From Rhizobium sp. RU36D (lineage in GTDB: Bacteria > Pseudomonadota > Alphaproteobacteria > Rhizobiales > Rhizobiaceae): a DNA stretch of 64,000 nt. Below the pieces are notes generated by a model. It ran no database searches, was not told the DNA's origin, and saw only the letters and a program-made list of their open reading frames with translations. The stretch lies in NCBI RefSeq assembly GCF_900176345.1, contig NZ_FWXU01000002.1, positions 124,001 through 188,000 of the forward strand, written 5' to 3'. The stretch's first letter is position 1. Each line of letters begins with the position of its first letter. Positions 1 through 10,413 of the stretch are shown one piece after another. The translations under genes were made by a program, and so were the position numbers.

Positions 1-212
1 CCATTGCGCTCGGCGTCATCGCCTGGTCGACCCTGGGCATCTTCGGCCGTGATCTTTCGGCCGGAGATTTCATCGGCATTACCGGGGTCGCGACCCTGCC
101 CGTCTGGCCCTTCCGGGCCGTCATTCTCATCGCGATGACCGTCGCCTGCATCCAGGCGCTGCTGCAGGTCGCGATGGGTACAGAACCACATTCTGGGGAG
201 CGGATGGAATGA
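1..212 (+). CDS. TRAP transporter small permease (DctQ), C-terminal part
   Basis: The reading frame is open from the left edge of the window and ends at a TGA overlapping the ATG of the next gene (ATGA). The visible 69 or so residues contain a hydrophobic segment, a short loop, then the sequence WPFRAVILIAMT leading a second membrane helix, which is typical of the last two helices of DctQ-family subunits. DctQ pairs with DctM in the inner membrane and docks a periplasmic binding protein (DctP), whose gene would lie off the left edge. Immediate overlap with a DctM gene is the main support. The N-terminus is missing. Confidence 0.75.
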   Translation, partial: IALGVIAWSTLGIFGRDLSAGDFIGITGVATLPVWPFRAVILIAMTVACIQALLQVAMGTEPHSGERME

Positions 213-1525
213 GCGGCGTTGAAATCGGCATCCTGGCCGTCGCGGGCCTGATCGCGCTGATCCTGATGGGCCTGCCCATTGGCGTCGGCATGCTGGTCGT
301 CTCTTTTGCCGGTGTCGCGGCCATCCGTGGTGATGCGGTCGCCTGGCGCATGGCGGGCTCTGTCGGCAATGATGCGCTTCGCGAATATCTCTATGCGGTC
401 GTTCCGCTCTTTGTCCTGATGGGCCTGCTCGTCACCGCGTCAGGTGTCGGCAAGGATACGTTCGACGTGTTCCAGCAATTGCTCAGACGGGTGAAAGCCG
501 GCCTCGGCGTCGCCACCGTCTTCGCCAATGCGGTCTTCGCCGCCATCACCGGCATTTCGGTGGCCTCGGCCTCTGTCTTCGCCCGCATTGCTGTGCCGGA
601 AATGCGCCGCCATGGCTATACCCGGTCTTTTGCCACCGGCGTGGTGGCCGGCAGTTCGGTATTGGGCATGCTGATCCCGCCCTCGCTGCTGATGATCGTC
701 TATGCCGTGCAGGCGGAAGAATCCGTCGGCCGCATGTTCCTGTCCGGCATCGGCCCCGGCATTCTGCTGGCCCTTCTCTTTGCCGTGACGATTGCGCTGC
801 TGGCCTGGCTGAAGCCGGGTGCAGTGTTCGAAAAGACGGTTGCAGGACAAGAGACCGGCCCGCTCTACACCGTGCCGCAGATGGCATCCAAGGCCGTGCC
901 GATCCTGATCCTCGTCTTCCTCGTGCTGGGCGGCCTCTATGGCGGGTTCCTCAACCCGACCGAAGCCGGCGCCGTCGGTGCGCTCGGTGCGCTGATGATC
1001 GCCCTGTCGCGGCGAACGCTGACCCCCGGATCGTTCTGGCGGCTGCTGCTGGAAACAGGCCAGATCACGGTCTCGGTGCTGTTCCTGATCCTGGCTGCGA
1101 CCTTCTTCTCGCGCATGCTGGCCATGTCCGGCCTGCCGGCGGCGGTGGCGGAAGCGCTTCTATCCGGCCCGATCGGCCCCTTCGGCTTCCTGATCATTTA
1201 TCTCGCACTGATCATCGCGCTGGGCTGCCTGATCGATTCCATCTCGATCATGCTGATTGTCCTGCCGATCGCCCTGCCGGTGGCAGAAGCGGCCGGCTTC
1301 GACCTGATTTGGTTCGGCGTCTTGACTGTTGTTGCAGTCGAGATCGGTCTGCTGACCCCGCCCTTCGGGCTGTCGGTCTTCACCATCAAGGCGGCCTTGA
1401 ACGACCCGACGGTGAGCCTCGCGCATATCTTCCGCGGCACGCTGCCCTTTATCGCGGCCATGATCGTCTGCCTAGCGCTGATCATCCTGTTCCCCTCCAT
1501 TGCGACCTTCCTGGCGAGGCTCTGA
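209..1525 (+). CDS. TRAP transporter large permease (DctM family)
   Basis: This 438-residue protein is hydrophobic throughout, with about a dozen membrane segments, the usual size of DctM. The motif LGMLIPPSLL (about residues 152-161) and the second-half counterpart GLLTPPFGLSVF are the paired re-entrant loop signatures of the DctM/ion-transporter superfamily. It forms the sodium-coupled transport channel of a tripartite periplasmic transporter, usually for organic acids or other carboxylates. It starts on the ATGA overlap with dctQ. The substrate cannot be read from the sequence; downstream SDR dehydrogenases suggest a hydroxy- or keto-compound. Confidence 0.9.
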   Translation: MSGVEIGILAVAGLIALILMGLPIGVGMLVVSFAGVAAIRGDAVAWRMAGSVGNDALREYLYAVVPLFVLMGLLVTASGVGKDTFDVFQQLLRRVKAGLGVATVFANAVFAAITGISVASASVFARIAVPEMRRHGYTRSFATGVVAGSSVLGMLIPPSLLMIVYAVQAEESVGRMFLSGIGPGILLALLFAVTIALLAWLKPGAVFEKTVAGQETGPLYTVPQMASKAVPILILVFLVLGGLYGGFLNPTEAGAVGALGALMIALSRRTLTPGSFWRLLLETGQITVSVLFLILAATFFSRMLAMSGLPAAVAEALLSGPIGPFGFLIIYLALIIALGCLIDSISIMLIVLPIALPVAEAAGFDLIWFGVLTVVAVEIGLLTPPFGLSVFTIKAALNDPTVSLAHIFRGTLPFIAAMIVCLALIILFPSIATFLARL

Positions 1526-1526
1526 C

Positions 1527-2054
1527 ATGCATTTGCTCGGCATTTCCGGCAGCCTGAGGGCTGCCTCTTCCTCCACCGCGCTCCTGATGACGCTTGCCGA
1601 GCGTATGGCGCCTGAGATCACCATCGAGCGCGGGCTGATCGGCGACCTGCCGCTCTACAATGCCGATCATGATGGCGGGCCGGCAGTCGCACGGCTGAAG
1701 GCTCAGATCGCGGCCGCCCCCGGCCTCGTCTTCGTCACGCCGGAATACAACAATTCGGTTCCGGGCGTGCTGAAGAACGCCATCGACTGGTGCTCGCGGC
1801 CAGCCTACGAGTCCGTATTCAAGGGCAAGCCCTGCCTCGTGATCTCGGTCTCCGGCGGCGCGCTCGGCGGGGTCCGCGCCCAGGCTCATCTCAAATACAT
1901 CCTGAACGGCATGCTGGCCGAGGTTCCGCCGACCATGGAAATCGTGGTGCCCCGCGCGCCCGCGTCCGTCAGCGAAGGGCGCTTCACCGACGAGACGGTG
2001 CTGGACTTTGCGGTGAAGGGTATCCGCGGTTTCGCGGCCCGCATCGGCGGCTGA
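1527..2054 (+). CDS. NAD(P)H-dependent FMN reductase
   Basis: The 175-residue product has a flavodoxin-like fold. GSLRAASSS (residues 8-16) is the FMN phosphate-binding loop and TPEYN followed by a VLKNAIDW helix (from residue 71) is the classical second signature of the NADPH-dependent FMN reductase family. The start chosen is the ATG one base after the dctM stop; a longer frame upstream would read inside dctM. The enzyme transfers hydride from NAD(P)H to FMN, quinones or azo compounds in the cytoplasm. It is transcribed with the TRAP genes, but its physiological partner is not visible here. Confidence 0.85.
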   Translation: MHLLGISGSLRAASSSTALLMTLAERMAPEITIERGLIGDLPLYNADHDGGPAVARLKAQIAAAPGLVFVTPEYNNSVPGVLKNAIDWCSRPAYESVFKGKPCLVISVSGGALGGVRAQAHLKYILNGMLAEVPPTMEIVVPRAPASVSEGRFTDETVLDFAVKGIRGFAARIGG

Positions 2055-2149
2055 CTGATCGCCTTCCGTAAGCCGGTTTCTCTCGCGCCCCAGACGGCAA
2101 TATCATGCCCGTTCGGCAAAGCTGCGGGATTGTTCCACGATCCGTTTGA

Positions 2150-2162
2150 ATACAATCATACA
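2150..2162 (+). promoter_or_regulatory. Candidate GntR operator, direct repeat ATACA-N3-ATACA
   Basis: ATACAATCATACA lies about 50 bases before the GntR gene at 2211. The same 13-mer with one change (ATACAAGCATACA) occurs at 3395-3407, between the RidA-like and SDR genes. Two near-identical sites in the two short promoter regions flanking one GntR-FCD gene suggest autoregulated local control. The assignment to this regulator is inference. Confidence 0.4.
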
Positions 2163-2210
2163 TAATGCTATGCGGCACCTTCGAAGCTCCTAAAGCAATC
2201 GAGGGGGGAT

Positions 2211-2927
2211 ATGGCTCAGGACAGCATGATCACCGGAAGCGTGGACGCCTTGCGGCAGCCAAAGCGCATATCGCTCTCGGAAGGGGTCGCCGATTCCATT
2301 GCCGAGGCCATTGCCACGCGCATCATCCAGCCGGGCGAGCGGGTGGTGGAAACCACCCTGGCGGAGAAACTCGGCGTCAGCCGCGTGCCGATCCGCGAAG
2401 CGCTCAAGGTGCTGCACGCGCAGGGCATTCTGAGTGGTGGCGGACACAGGGGCTATCGCATCGCCACATTCGATCCGAATGTGACCCAGCAGGTGATGGA
2501 ATCCCGTCTTGCCCTGGAATCCATCCTGTTGCGCGACGCGATTGAAAACTGGCGCAGCGGTCTTGAGGATGTCGGCGCCCTGCAGGCCTCGATCGATGAC
2601 ATGCGCGCCTCCGCCAAGGCGGGCAATGTCAGGGCGTCTTTGCTGGCTGACCTGGAGTTCCACCGCACCATCAGGCTTGCGGCCCGCAACACGATTGCCG
2701 GCACGCTGTGGGACACCATTGCCCGCCATGTGATGATCGTCTTCAATCTCGACCGCTACCGCGACAATGATCTGAAGGCGATCCCCAAGCAGCATGAGGA
2801 GTTTCGCCAGTTCATCCTGGCCGAAATCGCAAAGCCCGCCTCGACATTCGCAGACATTGCGACGGCCCTTGAAGACCACATGCTGCTGATCGAGAGGACC
2901 AAGCGCCGCAACGGCAAGCCGTCCTGA
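2211..2927 (+). CDS. GntR-family transcriptional regulator with FCD domain
   Basis: The 238-residue protein begins after a strong GGGGGG ribosome site. Residues about 20-85 form the winged helix-turn-helix, with the recognition region EKLGVSRVPIREAL that is diagnostic of GntR. Residues about 95-225 form an all-helical FCD effector domain; the EFHRTI, IARHVMI and EDHMLL segments carry the histidines that normally bind a metal and a carboxylate effector. It probably represses the flanking TRAP/RidA/SDR genes: near-identical ATACA-N3-ATACA repeats lie upstream of this gene and between the next two genes. The effector is unknown but FCD proteins usually sense small organic acids. Confidence 0.9.
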   Translation: MAQDSMITGSVDALRQPKRISLSEGVADSIAEAIATRIIQPGERVVETTLAEKLGVSRVPIREALKVLHAQGILSGGGHRGYRIATFDPNVTQQVMESRLALESILLRDAIENWRSGLEDVGALQASIDDMRASAKAGNVRASLLADLEFHRTIRLAARNTIAGTLWDTIARHVMIVFNLDRYRDNDLKAIPKQHEEFRQFILAEIAKPASTFADIATALEDHMLLIERTKRRNGKPS

Positions 2928-2933
2928 ACGGCT

Positions 2934-3341
2934 CTAAGCCGGGCCGACCCCTGCGCCGACATGGACGATGATTTCCACCTCGATCTTGACATGAGGGGAG
3001 CCGAGGCCGGCCACGATGACCCCGGTATGGGGCGGGCGGTGATCGCCGAAAAAGGCGAGCCGCTCCCGCGTCACGTCAGCTGAATCGGCGCGATCGACCA
3101 GGATGGTGTTGATCTTCACCACCTGCGTCGGCGCTGCGCCGATATGGGCGAGGATGCGCCCGATATTGCGATAGATCTGGGCCGCCTGGGCGCCGGCATC
3201 GTCGCCGCCCACCCAGTTCCCATCGACATCTCGCGCCACCTGGCCGGCGACGAAGGCAAATCCCCCTGCTATTGCCAGGTGTTCGTACCCGGCCACGCGG
3301 TTGACATCCGGCGGGCTGGTGAGAATGACGTCCGATGCCAT
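2934..3341 (-). CDS. RidA/YjgF/UK114-family protein with arginine replaced by histidine
   Basis: The 135-residue product has the Rid fold length and landmarks: VAGQVARD in the first half, AQAAQIYRNIGRILA in the helix and VKIEVEIIVHV at the end. Archetypal RidA hydrolyses 2-aminoacrylate and other imines using an arginine in a P-A-R-S/T motif. Here the corresponding motif reads PPHTG, so the arginine appears to be histidine, placing it in a divergent Rid subgroup with uncertain imine deaminase activity. The start chosen is the ATG at 3341 behind an AAAGGA ribosome site; the frame extends 21 codons further upstream without one. It is convergent with the GntR gene. Confidence 0.85.
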   Translation of the reverse strand: MASDVILTSPPDVNRVAGYEHLAIAGGFAFVAGQVARDVDGNWVGGDDAGAQAAQIYRNIGRILAHIGAAPTQVVKINTILVDRADSADVTRERLAFFGDHRPPHTGVIVAGLGSPHVKIEVEIIVHVGAGVGPA

Positions 3342-3394
3342 GGGGCAAATCCTTTCTTTGCACTGGTCACCATAGTCATCTGAAAAAGTTTGTA

Positions 3395-3407
3395 ATACAA
3401 GCATACA
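3395..3407 (+). promoter_or_regulatory. Candidate GntR operator, second copy
   Basis: ATACAAGCATACA sits in the divergent region between the RidA-like gene (minus) and the SDR gene (plus), 42 bases before the SDR GTG start. It differs by one base from the copy at 2150-2162 upstream of the GntR gene. Its position would let one protein control both divergent transcripts. Confidence 0.4.
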
Positions 3408-3448
3408 AAAACTACAGTGGCATGATGGATTGTAAGCGAGGGAGCGAA

Positions 3449-4216
3449 GTGCTGAGATTGAAGGGAATGGTGGCCGTGATAACAGGCGGTGCCAGCGGCA
3501 TGGGGCGCGACACGGCGCTGCTATTTGCGCGCGAGGGCGCCGCTGTTGTCGTGGGCGATGTGAACGACGCGGCGGGCGGGGCCCTTGCCGGCGAAGTTGC
3601 CGCGGTGGGTGGCCAACTGGTCTATCAGCATTGCGACGTCGCCGTGGAACGGGATGTCGCTGGTCTTGTCGCCACGGCGGAAAGCCGGTTCGGCAGACTG
3701 GACACGATCTTCAACAATGCCGGCATCGAACAACCGGTCACGCCCTCGACGGACGTGTCGGAAGCGTTGTTCGATCGGGTGATCGATACCAATCTCAAGG
3801 GAACCTTCTTCGGCTGCAAGCATGCGCTGCCGGCCCTGCTGCGCAATGGTGGCGGCACGATCGTCAACAATTCCTCCGTCAGCGCCTTTGCCAATGTCGG
3901 CGGCAATCTCTCCTATGCGGCATCCAAAGGCGGCATCATGTCGATGACGCGGGTGATCGCCATCGAGTATGCCGATCGCAACATCCGCTGTAACGCGATC
4001 AATCCCGGTGTCATCGATACGGATATGAACCGGCGCAACAAGGCGCTCGCGGCGGATCCCGACGCGGTGGAACAGAAATGGCGATCGATCACGCCGATGG
4101 GCCGCATGGGCACGGGCAATGAGATCGGGGAGGCAGTGCTCTTCCTGGCATCGGCCCAATCCTCCTTCATAACGGGTATCGGCCTTGTCATCGATGGCGG
4201 AAGGATTGCGACGTGA
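3449..4216 (+). CDS. Short-chain dehydrogenase/reductase (SDR)
   Basis: A classical SDR of 255 residues. TGGASGMG (12-19) is the dinucleotide-binding loop, an aspartate at about 37 after the second strand favours NAD over NADP, NNAG is at 89-92 and the catalytic YAASK at 156-160. The C-terminus ends in the usual ITGIGLVIDGG. A GTG start is chosen because it follows a GGGAG ribosome site and gives the family length; the open frame continues upstream and includes ATGs at 3422 and 3425. It overlaps the next SDR gene by four bases (GTGA), so the two are translationally coupled. Substrate is unknown, probably a secondary alcohol or hydroxy acid. Confidence 0.9.
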   Translation: MLRLKGMVAVITGGASGMGRDTALLFAREGAAVVVGDVNDAAGGALAGEVAAVGGQLVYQHCDVAVERDVAGLVATAESRFGRLDTIFNNAGIEQPVTPSTDVSEALFDRVIDTNLKGTFFGCKHALPALLRNGGGTIVNNSSVSAFANVGGNLSYAASKGGIMSMTRVIAIEYADRNIRCNAINPGVIDTDMNRRNKALAADPDAVEQKWRSITPMGRMGTGNEIGEAVLFLASAQSSFITGIGLVIDGGRIAT

Positions 4217-4941
4217 GCGGTGTTCTGAATGGTAAAGTGACGGTCGTGACCGGCGCGGCACGGGGCCTCGGCCGCGCCATCGCCAAGGCCTATGCCGCGG
4301 AAGGCGCGGTGGTCCATGCGCTTGACGTGCTGGCCGAGGAAGTGGCGACGCTTGCTGCCGAACCCGGCGATATCAGGCCGGCGCGCATGGATCTCGCTGA
4401 TGCTGCCGATGTCGAGCGGCAGATGGCGGCCATCGAGGCGCAATCCGGCCGGATCGACGTGCTGGTCAACAATGCCGGCATCATCTTTTTCAAGCCGGTC
4501 GAGGCGGTTTCGCTCGAAGACTGGGACCTGCTGATGAACATCAACCTGCGCGGCGCCTTCCTCTGCTGCAAGGCCGTGGCGCCGGGCATGAAGGCTAGGC
4601 GCTGCGGCGCGATCATCAATGTCTCCAGCAATGCCGGCATCAAGGGCGATACCGACGAGAGCACCTATTGCGCGTCGAAATTCGGCTTGGAGGGTCTTTC
4701 GCGGGCACTCGCCGTGGAGTTTGCGCCCTACAACGTCTCGGTCAACTCAATCACACCCGGGCATGCCATGCACACCGCCATGAGCGAGATCACTTATAGT
4801 GCCGAGATGCGCAAGATCTGGAAGGACCCGATCGAACTCACCCCGGCCTTTGTGCATCTGGCGCTGCAGGATGCCTCGGGGATTACCGACCAGCGCATCC
4901 GGGCCTGGGATATGGTGGTGGAACTGGGCAAGAGCGGGTAG
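4213..4941 (+). CDS. Short-chain dehydrogenase/reductase (SDR), second of a pair
   Basis: A 242-residue classical SDR starting at GTG on the overlap with the previous gene. TGAARGLG (13-20), aspartate 38 (NAD preference), NNAG (86-89) and YCASK (152-156) are all present. Unlike its neighbour it lacks the usual GG-rich C-terminal end: after the TPGHAMHT segment the tail reads ITDQRIRAWDMVVELGKSG. The two coupled SDRs may act on successive or stereoisomeric substrates of the TRAP-imported compound. It is the last gene of this group. Confidence 0.88.
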   Translation: MSGVLNGKVTVVTGAARGLGRAIAKAYAAEGAVVHALDVLAEEVATLAAEPGDIRPARMDLADAADVERQMAAIEAQSGRIDVLVNNAGIIFFKPVEAVSLEDWDLLMNINLRGAFLCCKAVAPGMKARRCGAIINVSSNAGIKGDTDESTYCASKFGLEGLSRALAVEFAPYNVSVNSITPGHAMHTAMSEITYSAEMRKIWKDPIELTPAFVHLALQDASGITDQRIRAWDMVVELGKSG

Positions 4942-4990
4942 GCGGCCGGACGGCTGGTCTGTTAACCAGCACCGGCCGAGCCGCGAATAT

Positions 4991-5105
4991 CCGTCATTCC
5001 GGCGAATGCCGGAATCCAGCCACGGCGCGTCTGCGCCGTGAAAGGAGTCTTTCGCAATCAAGGACTTGATTGCGCTAGATGCCGGCTCGGAGGCCGGCAT
5101 GACGG
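4991..5105. repeat. Intergenic palindromic repeat built of four hairpins
   Basis: The element is bounded by the inverted termini CCGTCAT and ATGACGG. Inside it are four consecutive perfect stem-loops: ATTCCGGC/GCCGGAAT (4996-5015), CACGGCGC/GCGCCGTG (5021-5040), CGCAATCAAG/CTTGATTGCG (5053-5074) and ATGCCGGC/GCCGGCAT (5079-5100). Elements beginning with this CGTCATTCCGGC type of end are dispersed in many rhizobial and other alphaproteobacterial genomes. It lies downstream of the SDR genes and in front of the convergent M14 gene end, where it may act as a transcript end or stability structure. Confidence 0.75.
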
Positions 5106-5220
5106 TTAGCGCTGTGCCGGCAGTACGACCGGACCCAGCCTCAGCGAAAGGTTTGGGGCAGTCCGAGGCGTGCAACTTCGGCGATGAGAGCGCGATGGAC
5201 TTGCGCTCACTGCCCCATCC

Positions 5221-6894
5221 TTATCCGATGCTCTTTTCGACCCGGTGGGTGCCGCCCTTTTCGGACTTGGCCGTCACTGTGATCGTGCCCTTGCCTGCAA
5301 TCCGCACCAGCCATTCCACCGGTTTTGCCGTGGTAGACCATTGCTGGCCCCAGGGCGACCAGGGATAGAGCCGCTCGTTGCGGCCGGCGAGGTGGCCGAG
5401 ATTGGCGTGCAGCGGGTTCATCACCAGTTCGCCGCCATCGATGGAAATCGAGGCAAGGACCGGTTTTGCAACATTGTTTGCGATGGCCACGCTCGACAGA
5501 TTGGTCGGCAGATAGCCGTGATTGCTGATTTCGGCGCGCACCTTATACAGTCCGGCGCCGAGCGGCTCGACCGTGAGGCTGTCGACCTTGACCCGCGGTG
5601 CGGCGGCGGCATGCTTGAGATTGAACAGCACATTGGTGCGGCAGATCTCTTCCAGCAGGAAGCCCGGCGGGTTGCGATAGGTCCAGATATTGACCATGCC
5701 GCCGATTTCCACCGGGCCAAGCTGCGGATGGTCGAAAGGTTTCCAGTCCCGCCAGCCCTTCTCCGCCATGTTGGCCTTCACATAGTCATAGACCTTCTGC
5801 TGCACCGCCTCGTTGCGCGGATAGAGGTTGTAATAGCCCTCCTTCGGCACGCCGGCGGTCCGCTCCAGGTCCCAGAGTTCGGTGCCGAAGCTGATGATGC
5901 CCATTTCCTCATAGGTCCAGTCCATCAGGCCCCCGCGCCGCACCTTGGTCTTGTCGGGCGTGAAGTCTTCGTAGATCGAGACGGTGGGGTAGCCGGTCAG
6001 CTCCGTGCCGACCTTGCCGATCTCCTTGTAGAGATTGATGTCGGCCGCACTCATGGCGCTATCCGGCTTGGTCATGGACGGACGCATAATGATGCCGCCA
6101 TGGGTGTGATAGGCGCACATGCCGCAGATATTGGGATGGTCCAGGATCAGTTTGGCCATGGCCGCGGCTTCCGGTTCCGACAGCGGATGGGTACCGGCGC
6201 CATATTCCTGCGGTGACCAGTTGGTCGGGAAGTTGCGGTTCATGTTGCCGTCGAAGGGCTGCTCGATCGGCACGTTGACGCCATCAAAATTGCGGATCGA
6301 GCCCTCCGGATAGAGCCGATAATACTGGCCGCCCTCTTCGCCCGGCCGGCGCTGCACCATGATATCGGGATTGCTCTCGCTCTTCTTCCACTCGCCGCGG
6401 CTGTCGGGCACGCGCATCCACACCAGGAAGCCGTCGCCGTCGATATCCTCGGGGATCAGGCCTTCCAGGCGGTCGAAGCCGGGCTGGAAGCGGCCGTTGC
6501 CGCACCAGTTGAAATAGGGCGGTTGCAGGGAGAGTTCGGCGCCATCGGGATTGATGCGCGGCAGGATGTAGAACACCTGGCTATCCACCAGGCGGGTGAC
6601 CTCCTCATCGCGGCCGTAATTGGTCAGGAGATGCCAGATGGCATAGAGCGCCGTGGCGCTGGTGGCATGTTCTTCGGCATGGATCTGCGCATCGATGTAA
6701 TAGCCCGGCTTCTCCAGCGCCGGACCCGTCTTTGGATTGCCGATCTCCATCAGCCAGACGTCGCGGCCCTGAAAGCTCGTGCCGATCGAGGTCAGTGTGG
6801 CAAGCTCGGGATGAGCCGAGGCCAGCGCCTTCAGGCGCTCGGTCATCTCGTCATAGGTGTAGTAGCGGTCAAAGGCGATGTCGGGCATGCTCAT
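5221..6894 (-). CDS. M14-family zinc carboxypeptidase-like protein
   Basis: The 557-residue product carries the M14 zinc site: H72-x-x-E75 in QIHAEEHATS, a later histidine in CAYHTHGG (about 263-265), and the catalytic glutamate in GTELWDLE (339). NMNRNF (217-222) matches the substrate-carboxylate-binding Asn-Arg. The remaining 200 C-terminal residues look like a beta-rich domain. No secretion signal is evident, so it probably acts in the cytoplasm on imported peptides or N-acyl compounds. The ATG at 6894 follows AGGATGGA at good spacing; an ATG at 6906 and a longer frame into the ABC gene are less likely. It is the distal gene of the 11-gene minus-strand operon. Confidence 0.85.
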   Translation of the reverse strand: MSMPDIAFDRYYTYDEMTERLKALASAHPELATLTSIGTSFQGRDVWLMEIGNPKTGPALEKPGYYIDAQIHAEEHATSATALYAIWHLLTNYGRDEEVTRLVDSQVFYILPRINPDGAELSLQPPYFNWCGNGRFQPGFDRLEGLIPEDIDGDGFLVWMRVPDSRGEWKKSESNPDIMVQRRPGEEGGQYYRLYPEGSIRNFDGVNVPIEQPFDGNMNRNFPTNWSPQEYGAGTHPLSEPEAAAMAKLILDHPNICGMCAYHTHGGIIMRPSMTKPDSAMSAADINLYKEIGKVGTELTGYPTVSIYEDFTPDKTKVRRGGLMDWTYEEMGIISFGTELWDLERTAGVPKEGYYNLYPRNEAVQQKVYDYVKANMAEKGWRDWKPFDHPQLGPVEIGGMVNIWTYRNPPGFLLEEICRTNVLFNLKHAAAAPRVKVDSLTVEPLGAGLYKVRAEISNHGYLPTNLSSVAIANNVAKPVLASISIDGGELVMNPLHANLGHLAGRNERLYPWSPWGQQWSTTAKPVEWLVRIAGKGTITVTAKSEKGGTHRVEKSIG

Positions 6895-6941
6895 GGCAGG
6901 GTCCATCCTGATGGCTTGAAGGGGCTTTGTCCGGGCATTGA

Positions 6942-9006
<2,065 letters not shown>

Positions 9007-9010
<4 letters not shown>

Positions 9011-10413
9011 GCAACTGCTCGTGCTGGCGAAACGGGCGTGGGCTCGATGTAGCGGCCTCGCCCGGCAGCGCCGGTGATCTCGCCCGCCCGGTACACCGTC
9101 ATGCCGCGCAGGATCGTTCTGTCGATCCGGCCCTGAAACTCCGCGCCATCATAGAGATGGGCAACATCGCGGGCATGGGTGAAAAGTCTTGAAGCCTCTA
9201 TCTGCGTGCGGGCGGAAAGATCGACCAGCATCAGGTCGGCGTCGGCGCCAAGGCGGATCGAGCCCTTATCGGGGATGTTGAAGCGGCAGGCGGCATTGCC
9301 GGAAAGCAATTCGGTCATCCGCTTCAGGTCGATCCTGCCCTTGGCCACCGCATCCAGCATGGATGGCACCAGGATTTCGAGGCCCGGCGCTCCCGGCGGG
9401 GCATTGGGAAAATCACCCAGATGCGCCTGCTTTTCCGCATGGGCGAAGGAGGCGTGATCGGTGGTGACATGGGTGATCGTGCCATCGGCAAGCGCTGACC
9501 ACAGCGCCTCCTGGTCGGCGTGATCGCGCACCGGCGGATTGATCTTGCCGAACACGCCGGCAGCCTGGATGTCTGAGACCGTGCGGATGAGATAATGCGG
9601 GCAGGTCTCTGCCGAGAAATCCGATGTGCCCTTGAAGCGCCGCAGCACCTCCACGGTCAGCGCGCTGGTGACATGGGCGATATGCAGCTTTGCACCGGCC
9701 TCCATGTTCAAGGTCAGGAGCTTGGCAACGGCCACTGCTTCGCAGACTGGCGGGCGCAGCGCGTTGTGGGTGGTGGCGAGCGACGGATTGAGGCCGCGGC
9801 CGCGCGCCTGGAAATACCGCAGCAGCGGTTCGCTCTCGGCATGGACCACGACCGGAAGTCCGGTCTTTGCCAGCGCCTGCAGCGTGGCGAGTTGCTGGCC
9901 CTCGTCGGGAATGGCAAGCCCGGCGAATTCGTCTTCCCGGCCCGCCGGGGCAGCTGTCGTGAAGATCTTGAAGGCGACGATGCCAGCATTGACGCTCGCT
10001 TCGATGGCATGTGGCGATAGATCGGCGGGCGCGGCATAGAGCGCAAAATCCACCAGCGCCGAGGCGGCGAAGTGATCCCGCCGCAGGATCACCCGCTCAG
10101 CCGTGTTGCAGCATGGCTTGGAAATGGGCATTTCGAACAGGGTGGTGATGCCGCCCGCCGCCGCTGCCCGCGTTTCGCTTTCCACCGTGCCGCGCTCCGG
10201 AAAGGCGGGCGCGCGCACATGGCAATGGATGTCGATGGCGCCCGAGAGGACGTGAAGCCCCCTCGCATCGATGATGTCCCGCGCCATCGCCGGCGTGCCG
10301 GGCGCCAGGAGGGCCGCGATCCTTCCATTTGTTATGGCAATGTCGAGCGGTGCGACCGATTGCGGCGTCACGACAGTGGCGTTGCGGATCAGCGTATCGA
10401 AACCTGCTTTCAT
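9007..10413 (-). CDS. Dihydroorotase/allantoinase/hydantoinase-type amidohydrolase
   Basis: A 468-residue cyclic amidohydrolase. DIHCHVR (61-67) supplies the two metal histidines, FK149IF the lysine expected to be carbamylated, VVHAESE (H191), KLHIAHVTS (H247) and TTDHASF (D319) the remaining metal and catalytic residues. The set is complete, so it should be an active binuclear zinc enzyme that opens a cyclic amide such as dihydroorotate, allantoin or a hydantoin. Length and the CPHYL motif fit the dihydroorotase/allantoinase branch. It overlaps both neighbours by four bases. Together with PuuE-like and AllA-like genes in the divergent arm it suggests ureide or cyclic-imide chemistry. Confidence 0.85.
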
